Shown: positions 18,100 to 26,660 of the stretch, in pieces | How positions within the stretch are numbered: position 1 is the first letter of the stretch | Layout: every line of letters begins with the position of its first letter | Assembly (NCBI RefSeq): GCF_008064665.1 | Contig: NZ_VRZA01000003.1 | Span: 434,001-498,000 of the forward strand | DNA length: 64,000 nucleotides | Reading direction: 5' to 3' | Origin: Parahaliea maris | Lineage (GTDB): Bacteria; Pseudomonadota; Gammaproteobacteria; Pseudomonadales; Halieaceae | Notes under the pieces: model-generated | Seen by the model: the letters and a program-made list of their open reading frames with translations, nothing else | Database searches by the model: none | What the model was told of the DNA's origin: nothing | Translations under genes and position numbers: made by a program

Positions 18100-19272
18100 A
18101 TGGGCGAAATCTCACGCCGTCACTTACTGCAATACTCCATGGCCGGTGCCGCCCTGAGTGGGCTGGGAGGGCTATCGCCGTCACTCGCTGCGGGGGGGAA
18201 CTATGACTTTGGCGACACCCTGGTGATCAACAACCTCGGCGGTATCGGCAATCCCAATCTGCGCCTGCAGCCGTCGGATACGCCCGCCGGCCCGGTGGGC
18301 AGTAGTTACGAGCACCTGGATGAGCGCGCGCTGGCGGATCTCGTCGCTTCCGGCACCAGCGCCATCAACGTGACCCTGGGGCATGTGGCCGGGCCGGCGG
18401 AACCCTTTGAGTACACGGTGGCGGAAATTGCCGGCTGGAACCGCATCATCGAGCAACACGCCGACAAGCTGCTCAAGGTGCTGCGCGCCGAGGACATTAT
18501 CGAAGCCCGGCGCAGCGGTCGCACCGGGGTGATCTTCGGTTTCCAGAACACCACCATGCTGGGTGCCGATACCAGTCGGGTGGCAATATTTTCCGGACTC
18601 GGTGTGCGCATCATCCAACTGACCTACAATGACGGGAACCACGTAGGTGCCGGCTCCATGGTGCCGGAGAACAGTGGCCTCACCGATTTTGGCCGCGAGG
18701 TGGTTGCCGCACTGAACGATGCGCGGGTGTTGGTGGACCTGAGCCACAGCGGGGAACAGACCTGTCTGGACGCCATTGCCGCCTCCCGTGGACCAATCTG
18801 TATCAGCCATACCGGATGTCGCGCTCTCAGTGACCTGCCGCGCAACAAGACCGATACTGAACTGCGTGCCCTGGCGGAGCGCGGCGGGGTGGCGGGCATC
18901 TATTTCATGCCCTTCCTCAAGGCGGACAGCTTCCCTGATGCGCAGGACGTGATTCGCCATATAGGGCACGCTATCAATATCTGCGGCGAGGATCACGTCG
19001 GTATCGGCACCGATGGCGGAACCACGGCCATCGATGATATGCCCGCGTATCACGCAGCCATCGATGCCGAAATTGTGGCGCGCCGTGCCGCGGGGATATC
19101 CGCCCGCGGCGAGAAGCCCGGGGTAGTGCCCTTCATCCCCGATCTGCAGGGGCCGGGGCAGTTCCGTCAGCTGGCTGATATGATGGCCGCCGCAGGGCAG
19201 CCGACGCGCATCATCGAGAAAGTGCTGGGCCAGAATTTCCTGCGTCTGCAACGGGAAATCTGGGGCGCCTGA
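18100..19272 (+). CDS. Tat-exported M19 (membrane dipeptidase) family protein
   Basis: Renal-dipeptidase-fold protein of 390 residues. I chose the ATG at 18100 because CCAGGAGG lies just before it and it opens a Tat signal (ISRRHLLQYSMAGAALS). VDLSHSGEQT, ISHTGCRAL and GIGTDGG match the later His, His and Asp metal ligands of the family. The usual N-terminal HxD (HNDLP) reads INNLGG, and the bridging Glu region reads GFQNTTM, so half of the binuclear site appears replaced. It may be a mononuclear or non-peptidase variant acting on the operon's substrate in the periplasm. It starts one base after the TonB receptor stop. Confidence 0.85.
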   Translation: MGEISRRHLLQYSMAGAALSGLGGLSPSLAAGGNYDFGDTLVINNLGGIGNPNLRLQPSDTPAGPVGSSYEHLDERALADLVASGTSAINVTLGHVAGPAEPFEYTVAEIAGWNRIIEQHADKLLKVLRAEDIIEARRSGRTGVIFGFQNTTMLGADTSRVAIFSGLGVRIIQLTYNDGNHVGAGSMVPENSGLTDFGREVVAALNDARVLVDLSHSGEQTCLDAIAASRGPICISHTGCRALSDLPRNKTDTELRALAERGGVAGIYFMPFLKADSFPDAQDVIRHIGHAINICGEDHVGIGTDGGTTAIDDMPAYHAAIDAEIVARRAAGISARGEKPGVVPFIPDLQGPGQFRQLADMMAAAGQPTRIIEKVLGQNFLRLQREIWGA

Positions 19273-19301
19273 CCGGGCGCCGTCAGTAGTGGGAGAGAAG
19301 C

Positions 19302-20204
19302 GTGTCGGAAGATGTAATCGCTCTGATCAATACCCGAGTGGTACCCCTGGGCCTGATGGCCATCATGTTCAGCCTCGGCCTGTCCCTGGCCCTGGCGGAC
19401 TTCGGCCGCCTGCTGCGCCGGCCAAAGGCGACTGCGGTGGGCCTCGGGGGCCAGTTGCTGTTGCTGCCCCTGATCGCCTGGAGTCTCGCCGTGCTATTCC
19501 GGCTGCCGCCGGCCATGGCCACCGGGCTGGTCATTCTGGCGGCCTGCCCCGGTGGTGTCACCTCCAATGCGGTGGTGTTCGCGGCCCGCGGCGACGTGGC
19601 GCTCTCGGTGACACTGACCGCCTGTTCCAGCCTGTTGACCATTATCACCACGCCGGTACTGATTGGCCTGGGGCTGGATTATTTCTACGCCGGTGGCGAT
19701 GCCCCGGTATTGAACGTTGGCAATACCGTCGAGCGCCTGCTGCAAATGACCGTGTTACCGGTGACGGCGGGCATGCTGTTGCGCCGCATGCTGCCGAGCC
19801 AGGCGGAGGTGTTGGTGCGGGCCCTGCGACCGGTTTCCATCGTGATTCTGGTGCTGGTGATCCTGTTGTCGGTGGTCAGCAGCGCCGACCTGTTGCTGGA
19901 CAACCTGCTGACGGCGGGGCCGGTTATCTACCTGCTCAATCTGCTGGCCATGGGCAGCGGCCTTGCCCTGGCCTGGCTGGCACGCTTGCAGGACGGCGAG
20001 CGCATGACGCTGGCGGTGGAAATCGGCGTCCAGAATGCCACCATGGCCACCTTCCTTAGCCTCACTATACTGGGGAATTGGGAGCTGGCCATCGTGCCGA
20101 CACTCTACGGCTGCATCATGCTGATCAATGCCGCCCTGCTATTGCGACTGTTGCGCTGGCGGCGGGCTGGCGTTCTCGCCGACGCAGCCGCCACTACAGA
20201 CTAA
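19302..20204 (+). CDS. Bile acid:sodium symporter (BASS) family transporter
   Basis: Inner-membrane carrier of 300 residues with nine to ten hydrophobic helices. The family signature ACPGGVTSNAVVFAARGD, followed by LSVTLTACSSLLT, is clear in the first half, and EIGVQNATMA in the second. BASS proteins cotransport sodium with organic anions such as bile acids, 2-oxo acids and pantothenate. The GTG at 19302 is used; GGGAGAG precedes it. Placed after the periplasmic hydrolases and before two cytoplasmic aromatic-type enzymes, it most likely brings the processed substrate into the cell. Confidence 0.92.
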   Translation: MSEDVIALINTRVVPLGLMAIMFSLGLSLALADFGRLLRRPKATAVGLGGQLLLLPLIAWSLAVLFRLPPAMATGLVILAACPGGVTSNAVVFAARGDVALSVTLTACSSLLTIITTPVLIGLGLDYFYAGGDAPVLNVGNTVERLLQMTVLPVTAGMLLRRMLPSQAEVLVRALRPVSIVILVLVILLSVVSSADLLLDNLLTAGPVIYLLNLLAMGSGLALAWLARLQDGERMTLAVEIGVQNATMATFLSLTILGNWELAIVPTLYGCIMLINAALLLRLLRWRRAGVLADAAATTD

Positions 20205-20218
20205 CCCGGAGCAGTACC

Positions 20219-21403
20219 GTGATTACACCCAATGCCGCGGCCTTCGACGCCTGGATTCGCGGACCCTTCCGCGACATGAACAGCGAGCTCGAAGCCCTTT
20301 ATTTTGCCCAGGCCGACCGTGCCAATGTCGCCGGCGTCGGCGATGCCATCAAGCAGCAGTTGCTGACCGAGGGCCGTGACCATATCAGCGTGCTGCTGGG
20401 GGAGGGCAATACGGATGAGGGCTTCGATGCCAACTTCGACCTGCTCGGCAACGTGGGTTTTTACATGGCGGCCTGTCGTCGCCACGAACTCACCGAGCCC
20501 AGCCGGGAAACCCGCTCGCCGCTGACGGAAGCTTCGGCCCTGGCCATGCAACTGGGTGCCTCCCTCGGCACTGTGCCGCGCTTTGCCTCGGCCCACCTGG
20601 AAACCCACAACCGGGCGCACAATGGTGTGTTCAAGTCCTTCACCTCGCTGGAGGACGAAATCACCTTCATCGCCTATAACACCCGCGGCGCCTTCGGTTA
20701 TATTCGCGCCGCCGAGGCCCTGCTGCACCTGTTGCCGCTGGGAATATCGCACCCGGTGGCGGCGGACCTGCTGCGCCAGGCGAAAGCCTCGCTGGAGGAG
20801 GTGCACCGCTACAACGCGGAGTTGTTCGAGGTGCTGGATGTGGAGCGCTTCTTCTACTGCGTGCGACCCTACTACAAGCCGCACCGGGTGGGCCTGCGGG
20901 AGTACCGCGGAGCCAATGCCGGTGACTTTGCCGGCATCAACGTGATCGACCTGTTGCTGGGGCTGTGCCGCGCCGACGACCCGTACTACTCCCAGATCCT
21001 GGTCGACAAGTTCCTGTTCATGCGCCCCGACGACCAGCTCGTCCTGCGCGACTGTATGCGCCGCCAGAGCCTGTTGGATGCTTTCCTGGCAGAGCTGGAC
21101 CAGCAGGGGGCGCCGTGGTACCAGGGCAACCTCCGCCTGTTCCTGGAGGTGTGCGAGGCCCATGGCCGCACCGCCCTGCAGCATCACGAGCAGTTAGTGG
21201 AGAAGTTCATCGTGCAACCCGCCGACGAGGGCGAGCGGGCGGATGACGCGGGCCTGACCGCCAGCGGGCCGCCCCTGCCGGTACTGCTGAAGGCGCTGAA
21301 AACCCTCTGTGATCTGCGTGCCGGCGCTCCGCGGGATGATATTCCATCGCGCTACCGGGAGCTGGCGACCCTGCGTGGCCTGCTGGCACCGGAGGCATCG
21401 TGA
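20219..21403 (+). CDS. PrnB/IDO-superfamily heme protein (DUF1864-type)
   Basis: A 394-residue protein resembling PrnB (monodechloroaminopyrrolnitrin synthase family) and, more distantly, indoleamine/tryptophan 2,3-dioxygenases. Evidence is the all-helical sequence, SAHLETHNRAHNG at 124-136, RPYYKPHRVGLREYRG at 216-231 where IDO has its RPYL region, and HGRTALQHHEQLVEKFI at 315-331, whose His residues sit where PrnB places its proximal heme ligand. The serine-rich IDO loop after the RPY region reads AGDFAGINVID instead. The GTG at 20219 follows CCGGAG by eight bases; the longer frame from 20078 overlaps the transporter. It overlaps the kynureninase-like gene by four bases. Expected to oxidise or rearrange an indole or tryptophan derivative. 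Confidence 0.75.
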   Translation: MITPNAAAFDAWIRGPFRDMNSELEALYFAQADRANVAGVGDAIKQQLLTEGRDHISVLLGEGNTDEGFDANFDLLGNVGFYMAACRRHELTEPSRETRSPLTEASALAMQLGASLGTVPRFASAHLETHNRAHNGVFKSFTSLEDEITFIAYNTRGAFGYIRAAEALLHLLPLGISHPVAADLLRQAKASLEEVHRYNAELFEVLDVERFFYCVRPYYKPHRVGLREYRGANAGDFAGINVIDLLLGLCRADDPYYSQILVDKFLFMRPDDQLVLRDCMRRQSLLDAFLAELDQQGAPWYQGNLRLFLEVCEAHGRTALQHHEQLVEKFIVQPADEGERADDAGLTASGPPLPVLLKALKTLCDLRAGAPRDDIPSRYRELATLRGLLAPEAS

Positions 21404-22533
21404 GTGACATTGTAGACGGGCTGGTCGACCCGCAGTGGGCGACCTGCTATGCGCCCTCGCCGGGTATCTACTTGTTGTCCCATTCGGTGGGTCGCCTGCC
21501 GACCAGCAGCCTGGAGGCTCTGCGCCAGGGGTTCCTCGACCCCTGGGAAGCCGGCACGGCCGAGCCCTGGCCCCAGTGGATGGAGGCACTGCAGGGGTTT
21601 CCACGCGCCCTGGCGCGCCTGCTGAATACCCGGCCGGAGGCGATATGCCCCCAGGTGAATGTATCCAGTGGATTGGTCAAAGTACTGGGAGCGAAGCGTC
21701 CGCAACCCGAACGGAATGTCATCCTGTTCACTGAGCGCGACTTTCCCTCCGTCGGGTTTGTGATCGAACAGGCACAGAAACTGGGCTATCGCAGTCGTAT
21801 GCTGCCGGCCACAGGTGACCTGCAGGACCCGGCTCTGTGGGAGACGGCGCTCACGAATGACGTGTGCGCGGTGCTGGTGACGCATGCCTGGTCGAATACC
21901 GGCCAGCTGGCGCCGGTGGAGGAGATCCTCGCCCTGGCCCGCGCGCGTGACATACTGGGTATTGTCGATGTCGCCCAGTCCCTGGGGGTCATCCCCATCG
22001 ACCTGCAGCAGTGGCAGGCCGACGTGGTGCTGGGCTCCTGCGTGAAATGGTGTTGTGGCGGACCTGGAGCCGGCTTCCTGTGGCTGGCGCCGGAACGTTT
22101 TGCCGAAATGGAGCCCCTCGACGTGGGTTGGTTCTCCCATAGCAATCCCTTCGAGTTCGACATCCATCACTTCGATTACGCCGCGGACGCCGGCCGGTTC
22201 ATGGGCGGTACCCCGTCGGTCATGCCCTTCGTGCTGGCCGCCAACAGTGTGGGGCTGGTCAACCGTATCGGCATCCAGCACATCCGCAATCACAACCTGG
22301 CGCTCGGCGACCGCTTGATCGCCGGCCTCGCGCCCGGGGAATTGCGTTCGCCGGCAGCGCCGGCACAACGCAGCGGAACGGTGATTGTCAAACCCGAAGA
22401 CCCCGCTGCGGTGGCGCGGCTGGGCGAGGCGGGGGTCGCTTTTGACGAGAGAGCAGAAGGTCTGCGCCTGTCAGCGCACGTCTATAACACGGTGGAGGAC
22501 ATTGATGTCGTCCTTCGCTGCCTGAGGGGTTGA
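21400..22533 (+). CDS. Kynureninase-like class V PLP enzyme
   Basis: PLP-dependent enzyme of fold type I, 377 residues. The kynureninase-type lysine motif is present as SCVKWCCGGPGAGFLW at about residues 209-224, and the PLP-pyridine Asp as VDVAQSLG at about 189-196. Kynureninase cleaves kynurenine to anthranilate and alanine; relatives include cysteine desulfurases and isopenicillin epimerases. Direct coupling (GTGA overlap) to an IDO/PrnB-like oxygenase favours a role in cleaving a kynurenine-like product. It is the last gene of the operon and faces the TetR gene seven bases away. Exact substrate unknown. Confidence 0.8.
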   Translation: MSDIVDGLVDPQWATCYAPSPGIYLLSHSVGRLPTSSLEALRQGFLDPWEAGTAEPWPQWMEALQGFPRALARLLNTRPEAICPQVNVSSGLVKVLGAKRPQPERNVILFTERDFPSVGFVIEQAQKLGYRSRMLPATGDLQDPALWETALTNDVCAVLVTHAWSNTGQLAPVEEILALARARDILGIVDVAQSLGVIPIDLQQWQADVVLGSCVKWCCGGPGAGFLWLAPERFAEMEPLDVGWFSHSNPFEFDIHHFDYAADAGRFMGGTPSVMPFVLAANSVGLVNRIGIQHIRNHNLALGDRLIAGLAPGELRSPAAPAQRSGTVIVKPEDPAAVARLGEAGVAFDERAEGLRLSAHVYNTVEDIDVVLRCLRG

Positions 22534-22539
22534 TCCCCC

Positions 22540-23154
22540 CTAATCGCTACAGATCAACGCCTCGAACATCCCCCGGGCCTCCTCCAGCTTGGCGAAGATG
22601 GGATAGTCCGGGTCGATGGCCCAACTCACCGTCAGGGTATTGAGCGTACCGACGATCATCGCCGCCAGGATCTCGGGGGAGTAGGCCCGGCTGGCATCCC
22701 CCGCCGCCTGGCCGGCGGCAATCAGGCTGGCAAAGCTGTCCTTGGCGCTGCGGTTGATCTGGCGCTGCTGGTCGGGGTCGTTGGCGAATACCGCCGGCGC
22801 GGTCAGGATCAACTGCCGGTCAATCTCCTGGTACTTGGAAAAGCTCGCCTCGATGTAGTCGATCATCGCCTCAAGTCGCTCCCGGGTGCTCTCGAACTGT
22901 TCCATGAGGTGTCGCAGCATGGGCTCCGCTTGGCTGTAGAGCCGCGAGACACCCAGTCCGCCCAGCAGGGCGTGTTTATTGGGAAAGTGGCTGTAGAAGG
23001 TCCTCCTCGCCACATCCGCCTCCCGGCAGATCATCTCGATACTGGTGTCCTCAATGCCCTGGCGCTGGAACAGGGCGTAGGCGGCGTCCTCGATCCGGGC
23101 CCGGGTCTCGAGTTTACGTTTTTCCCGTCGGTCGAGGGGGGCAGTGGTCTCCAT
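22540..23154 (-). CDS. TetR-family transcriptional regulator
   Basis: A 204-residue TetR repressor. The N-terminal helix-turn-helix spans about 15-60 (RARIEDAAYALFQRQGIEDTS, then READVARRTFYSHFPNK), followed by a helical ligand domain. I placed the start at the ATG at 23154 because AGGA lies at good spacing before it; earlier ATGs at 23178 and 23217 lack a ribosome site and fall in the palindrome-rich promoter region. It diverges from the amidohydrolase/Rieske/SDR operon, its probable target, and may repress itself. Confidence 0.92.
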   Translation of the reverse strand: METTAPLDRREKRKLETRARIEDAAYALFQRQGIEDTSIEMICREADVARRTFYSHFPNKHALLGGLGVSRLYSQAEPMLRHLMEQFESTRERLEAMIDYIEASFSKYQEIDRQLILTAPAVFANDPDQQRQINRSAKDSFASLIAAGQAAGDASRAYSPEILAAMIVGTLNTLTVSWAIDPDYPIFAKLEEARGMFEALICSD

Positions 23155-23219
23155 GAATTTTTCCTGGGGGTCTTGCATTCCGGTTTTCATTAAACTAGTT
23201 TGTATACATATGTGCAAGC

Positions 23220-23235
23220 ATGCTCATATGAGCAT
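23220..23235. promoter_or_regulatory. Perfect 16-base palindrome, candidate TetR operator
   Basis: ATGCTCATATGAGCAT is fully self-complementary. It lies 66 bases upstream of the TetR ATG and about 70 upstream of the divergent amidohydrolase, in a stretch packed with smaller dyads (ACTAGT, GTATAC, CATATG). Size and position are typical of a TetR site controlling both directions. Confidence 0.55.
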
Positions 23236-23304
23236 AAGTTGTGAGCGGGGCCACCCTTATGCCGATTAATAATCACGTGCCCGTAGTGTGTGAGTGTTGT
23301 TGTC

Positions 23305-24519
23305 ATGTCTGATCGCCTGATAGTGGTGTCCTCCGACTGCCACGCCGGCCTGCGTATTGCCGACTATAAACCCTATGTCGAGTCCCGTTACCACGAAATG
23401 CTGGATATGGCGGTCCCCATCCAGGTCGACATGATGCAGAAAGCCGAGCAGAGCTTCCTGATCAAGGAAATCAACGACCAGTGGCGCGCACCCATTGAGC
23501 AGGATTTGACCGGCGCCTGGGATTATAACGAGCGCCTGAAAATGCTCGCCGGTGATGGTATCGCGGCGGAGATTATTTTTCCCGACGGCATCACGGAAAT
23601 GAACACGCCGCCCTTCGGGGCGGGCCTCGGCCTGTCCCCCCGCAACGCGGTACCCGAACTGCAGTGGGCGGGCGCCATGGCCCACAATCGCTGGCTGGCG
23701 GAATTCTGTGCCCACAACCCGGCGCGGCATATCGGGGTGGCCTCCATTCCCCTGTTGTGGGATATACAGCAAGCGGTCGATGCAGTGCGCTGGTGTGTGG
23801 ACAACGGCATTACCTCGGTGATGATCCCGACCCTGTGGGAAGACCAGGCCCCCTACCACGACCGTAAATACGATCCCTTCTGGGAGGTGTGTGAAGACCT
23901 CGGGGTCATCATTCACTTCCACTCCGGGCCGGCGCCACACCCGGAGTATTTTGGTGCCAACTGGCCGGAGGAAGACCGCAGTGACAGTCTGCCCGGCGCC
24001 ATGGGCATCTACGTGTCCGAGGTGATGTGGTGGTTGTATCGTCCGCTGACCTTCATGATCTGGGGCGGCGTATTCGAACGCTACCCGAAACTGAAAGCTG
24101 TCATGACAGAGGGCGGCACCGTATTTATGCTGCCTCCCTGGCTGCGGTTGATGGACCACAACTATACCGACGTGCACTTCTCCGCCAAGCTCGGGGATTT
24201 CCGTTCCCACCTGTCTCTCTCGCCCAGCGAATACTTTGCCCGTAATGTCGCTGTCGGGGCGTCCTGTGTACCGCGGCGCGACCTTGACCTGCGCAACCAG
24301 CTGGGTGTCGACAAGCTGATGTGGGGCAGTGACTTCCCCCATCCGGAAGGGACCTGGCCCCACACCGCCGACTACTTCCGTGAAACCTTCTCCGGCCTGC
24401 CGGAGGCGGACGGGCGCAAGATTCTCGGCGACAACGCGGTGGACTGGTACGGCCTCGACCGCGTCGCCCTGCAGGCAGTGGCCGATGACATCGGCCCGGA
24501 CGCTTCCATCTTTCACTGA
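23305..24519 (+). CDS. Amidohydrolase-2 family protein (ACMSD-like)
   Basis: TIM-barrel metal enzyme of the amidohydrolase-related group (PF04909 type), 404 residues. The first metal motif reads SSDCHAG, an Asp-Cys-His form rather than HxH; IHFHSG in the middle and WGSDFPHPEGTWP near residue 340 supply further ligands. Family members are decarboxylases or hydrolases of aromatic and ring-cleavage acids, for example 2-amino-3-carboxymuconate semialdehyde decarboxylase. The ATG at 23305 is preferred over a GTG at 23290, though neither has a strong ribosome site. It is the first gene of the TetR-linked set, and its Rieske partner follows 49 bases later. Confidence 0.87.
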   Translation: MSDRLIVVSSDCHAGLRIADYKPYVESRYHEMLDMAVPIQVDMMQKAEQSFLIKEINDQWRAPIEQDLTGAWDYNERLKMLAGDGIAAEIIFPDGITEMNTPPFGAGLGLSPRNAVPELQWAGAMAHNRWLAEFCAHNPARHIGVASIPLLWDIQQAVDAVRWCVDNGITSVMIPTLWEDQAPYHDRKYDPFWEVCEDLGVIIHFHSGPAPHPEYFGANWPEEDRSDSLPGAMGIYVSEVMWWLYRPLTFMIWGGVFERYPKLKAVMTEGGTVFMLPPWLRLMDHNYTDVHFSAKLGDFRSHLSLSPSEYFARNVAVGASCVPRRDLDLRNQLGVDKLMWGSDFPHPEGTWPHTADYFRETFSGLPEADGRKILGDNAVDWYGLDRVALQAVADDIGPDASIFH

Positions 24520-24568
24520 TTTGACTCATTAACCAACGCTCTGGCCCCAGCGCCACGGGAGAACAACC

Positions 24569-25534
24569 ATGACCCAGATCATTGCAGCCTGTGAATCCAG
24601 GACCAACACCACACCGGACTTTCCCATGGGCTGGTATTCGGTCGCCCGCAGCCATGAACTCCTGGTGGGTGAGGTCAAACGGGTACAGGCCTTCGACCGC
24701 GAACTCGCCCTGTACCGCTCCCGCAGCGGAGTGCCGGTGTTACAGGACGCCTTCTGTCCTCACCTGGGGGCCCATCTGGGCGTTGAAGGTCGGGTGGTGG
24801 GCGAGTCCCTGCGCTGCCCCTTCCACGGCTGGCGCTTCGATAGCAGCGGCCAATGCGTGGAGATTCCCTATTGCGACGAAATCCCGGATCGCGCCCGGAT
24901 TCGCATGTGGCCGGTGGAAGAGCGCAACGGGGAAATCTATGTGTGGTTTCACCCGGAGAACACCGCGCCGAAATACGAATTGCCCGATCTCGTCGAGTTG
25001 CGCGACGAGCAATGGACGTCTCCCCGTTACGCGGAGTTCGAGGTGCCGGTACACATCCAGGACATCGCTGAGAACTCCTGTGACCCGGTCCACTTCCAGT
25101 ACGTGCACAAGCAGATGCACACCCCGGAATCCTCGGTGACCATCGACGATGACGGTCGCATCCTGCACCTGCGCTCGGACATGAAGGACACGGATTTCCC
25201 CAACCAGTTGCACGCCACTGTGTATCAGCCCGGGTTGGCGGTGGTCCGCACCACCTACTCCCCGGAGGCCCAGATGGTGGTCTACAACAGCGCCCAGCCC
25301 ATTGACCTGAACAGGACCTTGCTGCGCTGGACCCTGACCGTGCGCCGGGAAATCGAGGACCTCGCGGGTGACGATGTGATGAACGGCATTATCGAGGGGC
25401 TCAGCCAGGATTACCCGATCTGGGCCAACAAGGTCCATAAACAGAAGCCGGTGTTCTGTCGTGAGGACAAGACCCTGGTGATGTTCCGCAAGTGGGTGCG
25501 CCAGTTTTACGTGGATGTGAGGGAGATTGCCTGA
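24569..25534 (+). CDS. Rieske non-heme iron oxygenase, alpha subunit
   Basis: A 321-residue ring-hydroxylating or demethylating oxygenase. The Rieske [2Fe-2S] site is CPHLG...CPFHGW at about residues 65-90. The mononuclear iron site is seen in ENSCDPVHFQYVH at about 169-181, which provides the bridging Asp and two His. Length and motif spacing fit the shorter group that includes ketosteroid hydroxylases and aromatic O-demethylases rather than biphenyl-type dioxygenases. GGGAG precedes the ATG. No ferredoxin or reductase is encoded nearby, so electrons must come from elsewhere. The stop overlaps the SDR start by one base. Confidence 0.9.
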   Translation: MTQIIAACESRTNTTPDFPMGWYSVARSHELLVGEVKRVQAFDRELALYRSRSGVPVLQDAFCPHLGAHLGVEGRVVGESLRCPFHGWRFDSSGQCVEIPYCDEIPDRARIRMWPVEERNGEIYVWFHPENTAPKYELPDLVELRDEQWTSPRYAEFEVPVHIQDIAENSCDPVHFQYVHKQMHTPESSVTIDDDGRILHLRSDMKDTDFPNQLHATVYQPGLAVVRTTYSPEAQMVVYNSAQPIDLNRTLLRWTLTVRREIEDLAGDDVMNGIIEGLSQDYPIWANKVHKQKPVFCREDKTLVMFRKWVRQFYVDVREIA

Positions 25535-26415
25535 TGCAGGATTTCACCGGCAAGGTGGCGGTTATTACCGGTGGAGCCAGCGGCGTGGGGCGCTCCCTGG
25601 CGTTTGCCCTTGGGCGGCGCGGAGCGAAGATTGTGGTGGGCGATGTGGATGCCGCTGCAATGGAGCAGGTTGCCACAGATCTGGAAGCGGCCGGGATCGA
25701 TGCGGTGGTGTCCCACTGTGACGTGACCCAGCTGGACAGCAACCAGGCCCTGGCCGACCTGGCCGAGGAGCGCTTCAGCGGTATCCAGCTGGTGTTTGCC
25801 AATGCCGGCATCGGCGCAGGGGAATCGGGCGCCATGTGGGACTACTCGGAGAAGGACTGGCAGTGGTGCCTGAATGTGAATCTCTGGGGGGTGATCAACG
25901 CCATTCGCGCGTTTATGCCGCGACTGGTGAGCCAGACGGAAACCACCCACTTTGTGGTGACGGGTTCCGGCAACGGCGCCCTGCTGGTGTATCCGGACCA
26001 GCCCATCTATACCGCCACCAAGGCGGCTGTGCACACCATTACTGAAAATCTGCATTACCAGGTCCAGGCGGGCAATCTGCCGGTGAAGGTGAGCGCCTTG
26101 TTCCCGGGGCCGCATATTGTGGACACGGGGCTGTTCAACTCCGGGCGGGTGCGGCCGGAAGCCCTGCAGAAGGAGTCCGGCGGGAATGAATCGGGCATCA
26201 ACTCGGTGGACGACATGAAGAAGATGGCGGCTGAGTTTGGCATTGAGCTGCAGACGACGCATCCGGATGAGGTGGCGGAGATGGCGATCGAGGGACTGGA
26301 GCGGGATGCGTTCTGGTTGTTGAAAACGACGCCGGAGACGGATGCGAAGATTCGGGCGCGCTGCGACATGATTATGGAGCGGAAGACGCCGGTGCCGGAT
26401 CAGGTGGGCGGGTGA
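25534..26415 (+). CDS. Short-chain dehydrogenase/reductase
   Basis: Classical SDR of 293 residues. The NAD(P) loop is TGGASGVG at about 12-19, NAG lies in VFANAGIG, the catalytic Ser in VVTGSGNG and the catalytic Tyr/Lys in YTATKAA. The ATG at 25534 sits in the stop of the Rieske gene (TGATG) behind GGGAGA; the longer frame would overlap that gene. It probably oxidises a hydroxyl group produced by the oxygenase. The C-terminal extension of about 40 residues is longer than in minimal SDRs. Confidence 0.9.
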   Translation: MQDFTGKVAVITGGASGVGRSLAFALGRRGAKIVVGDVDAAAMEQVATDLEAAGIDAVVSHCDVTQLDSNQALADLAEERFSGIQLVFANAGIGAGESGAMWDYSEKDWQWCLNVNLWGVINAIRAFMPRLVSQTETTHFVVTGSGNGALLVYPDQPIYTATKAAVHTITENLHYQVQAGNLPVKVSALFPGPHIVDTGLFNSGRVRPEALQKESGGNESGINSVDDMKKMAAEFGIELQTTHPDEVAEMAIEGLERDAFWLLKTTPETDAKIRARCDMIMERKTPVPDQVGG

Positions 26416-26447
26416 GTGATTGTTTCGAGGGGCTCCGCTCCAGTTAC

Positions 26448-26583
26448 GGCACCGCTGCGGCCGGACCGCTCCGCGACTCGCCGTGAATCCATCCATGGAG
26501 GCTCCTCGGCAACATGCCCGAAAAAGAGGGGCAGGCTCTCCATGTTGCCGAGGGTCGCTGCGCGGCCCGCCCGCAGCGGTGCC
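26448..26583. repeat. Nested inverted-repeat intergenic element
   Basis: A 136-base element in the 245-base gap after the SDR. Outer arms GGCACCGCTGCGG (26448-26460) and its exact complement (26571-26583) enclose inner arms CCTCGGCAACATG (26504-26516) and its exact complement (26541-26553). All 13 bases match in both pairs. The inner loop holds a short GCCC/GGGC stem. This looks like a non-autonomous REP/MITE-type insertion or a structured RNA. The sequence near 26492-26517 resembles one at 55202-55227 (20 of 26 bases). It could also attenuate transcription into the next gene. Confidence 0.7.
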
Positions 26584-26660
26584 TCCGTGCCAACGAACGG
26601 CTGGAATAATTCAGATCGAAGCGCAGTAAACCTTAAGAAAATAACCAAGAGGCAAACACC

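Noticed and set aside
23266-24516. 416-codon minus-strand frame opposite the amidohydrolase-2 gene
   Set aside because: His/Gly/Val-rich shadow translation without motifs; it also crosses the amidohydrolase promoter.
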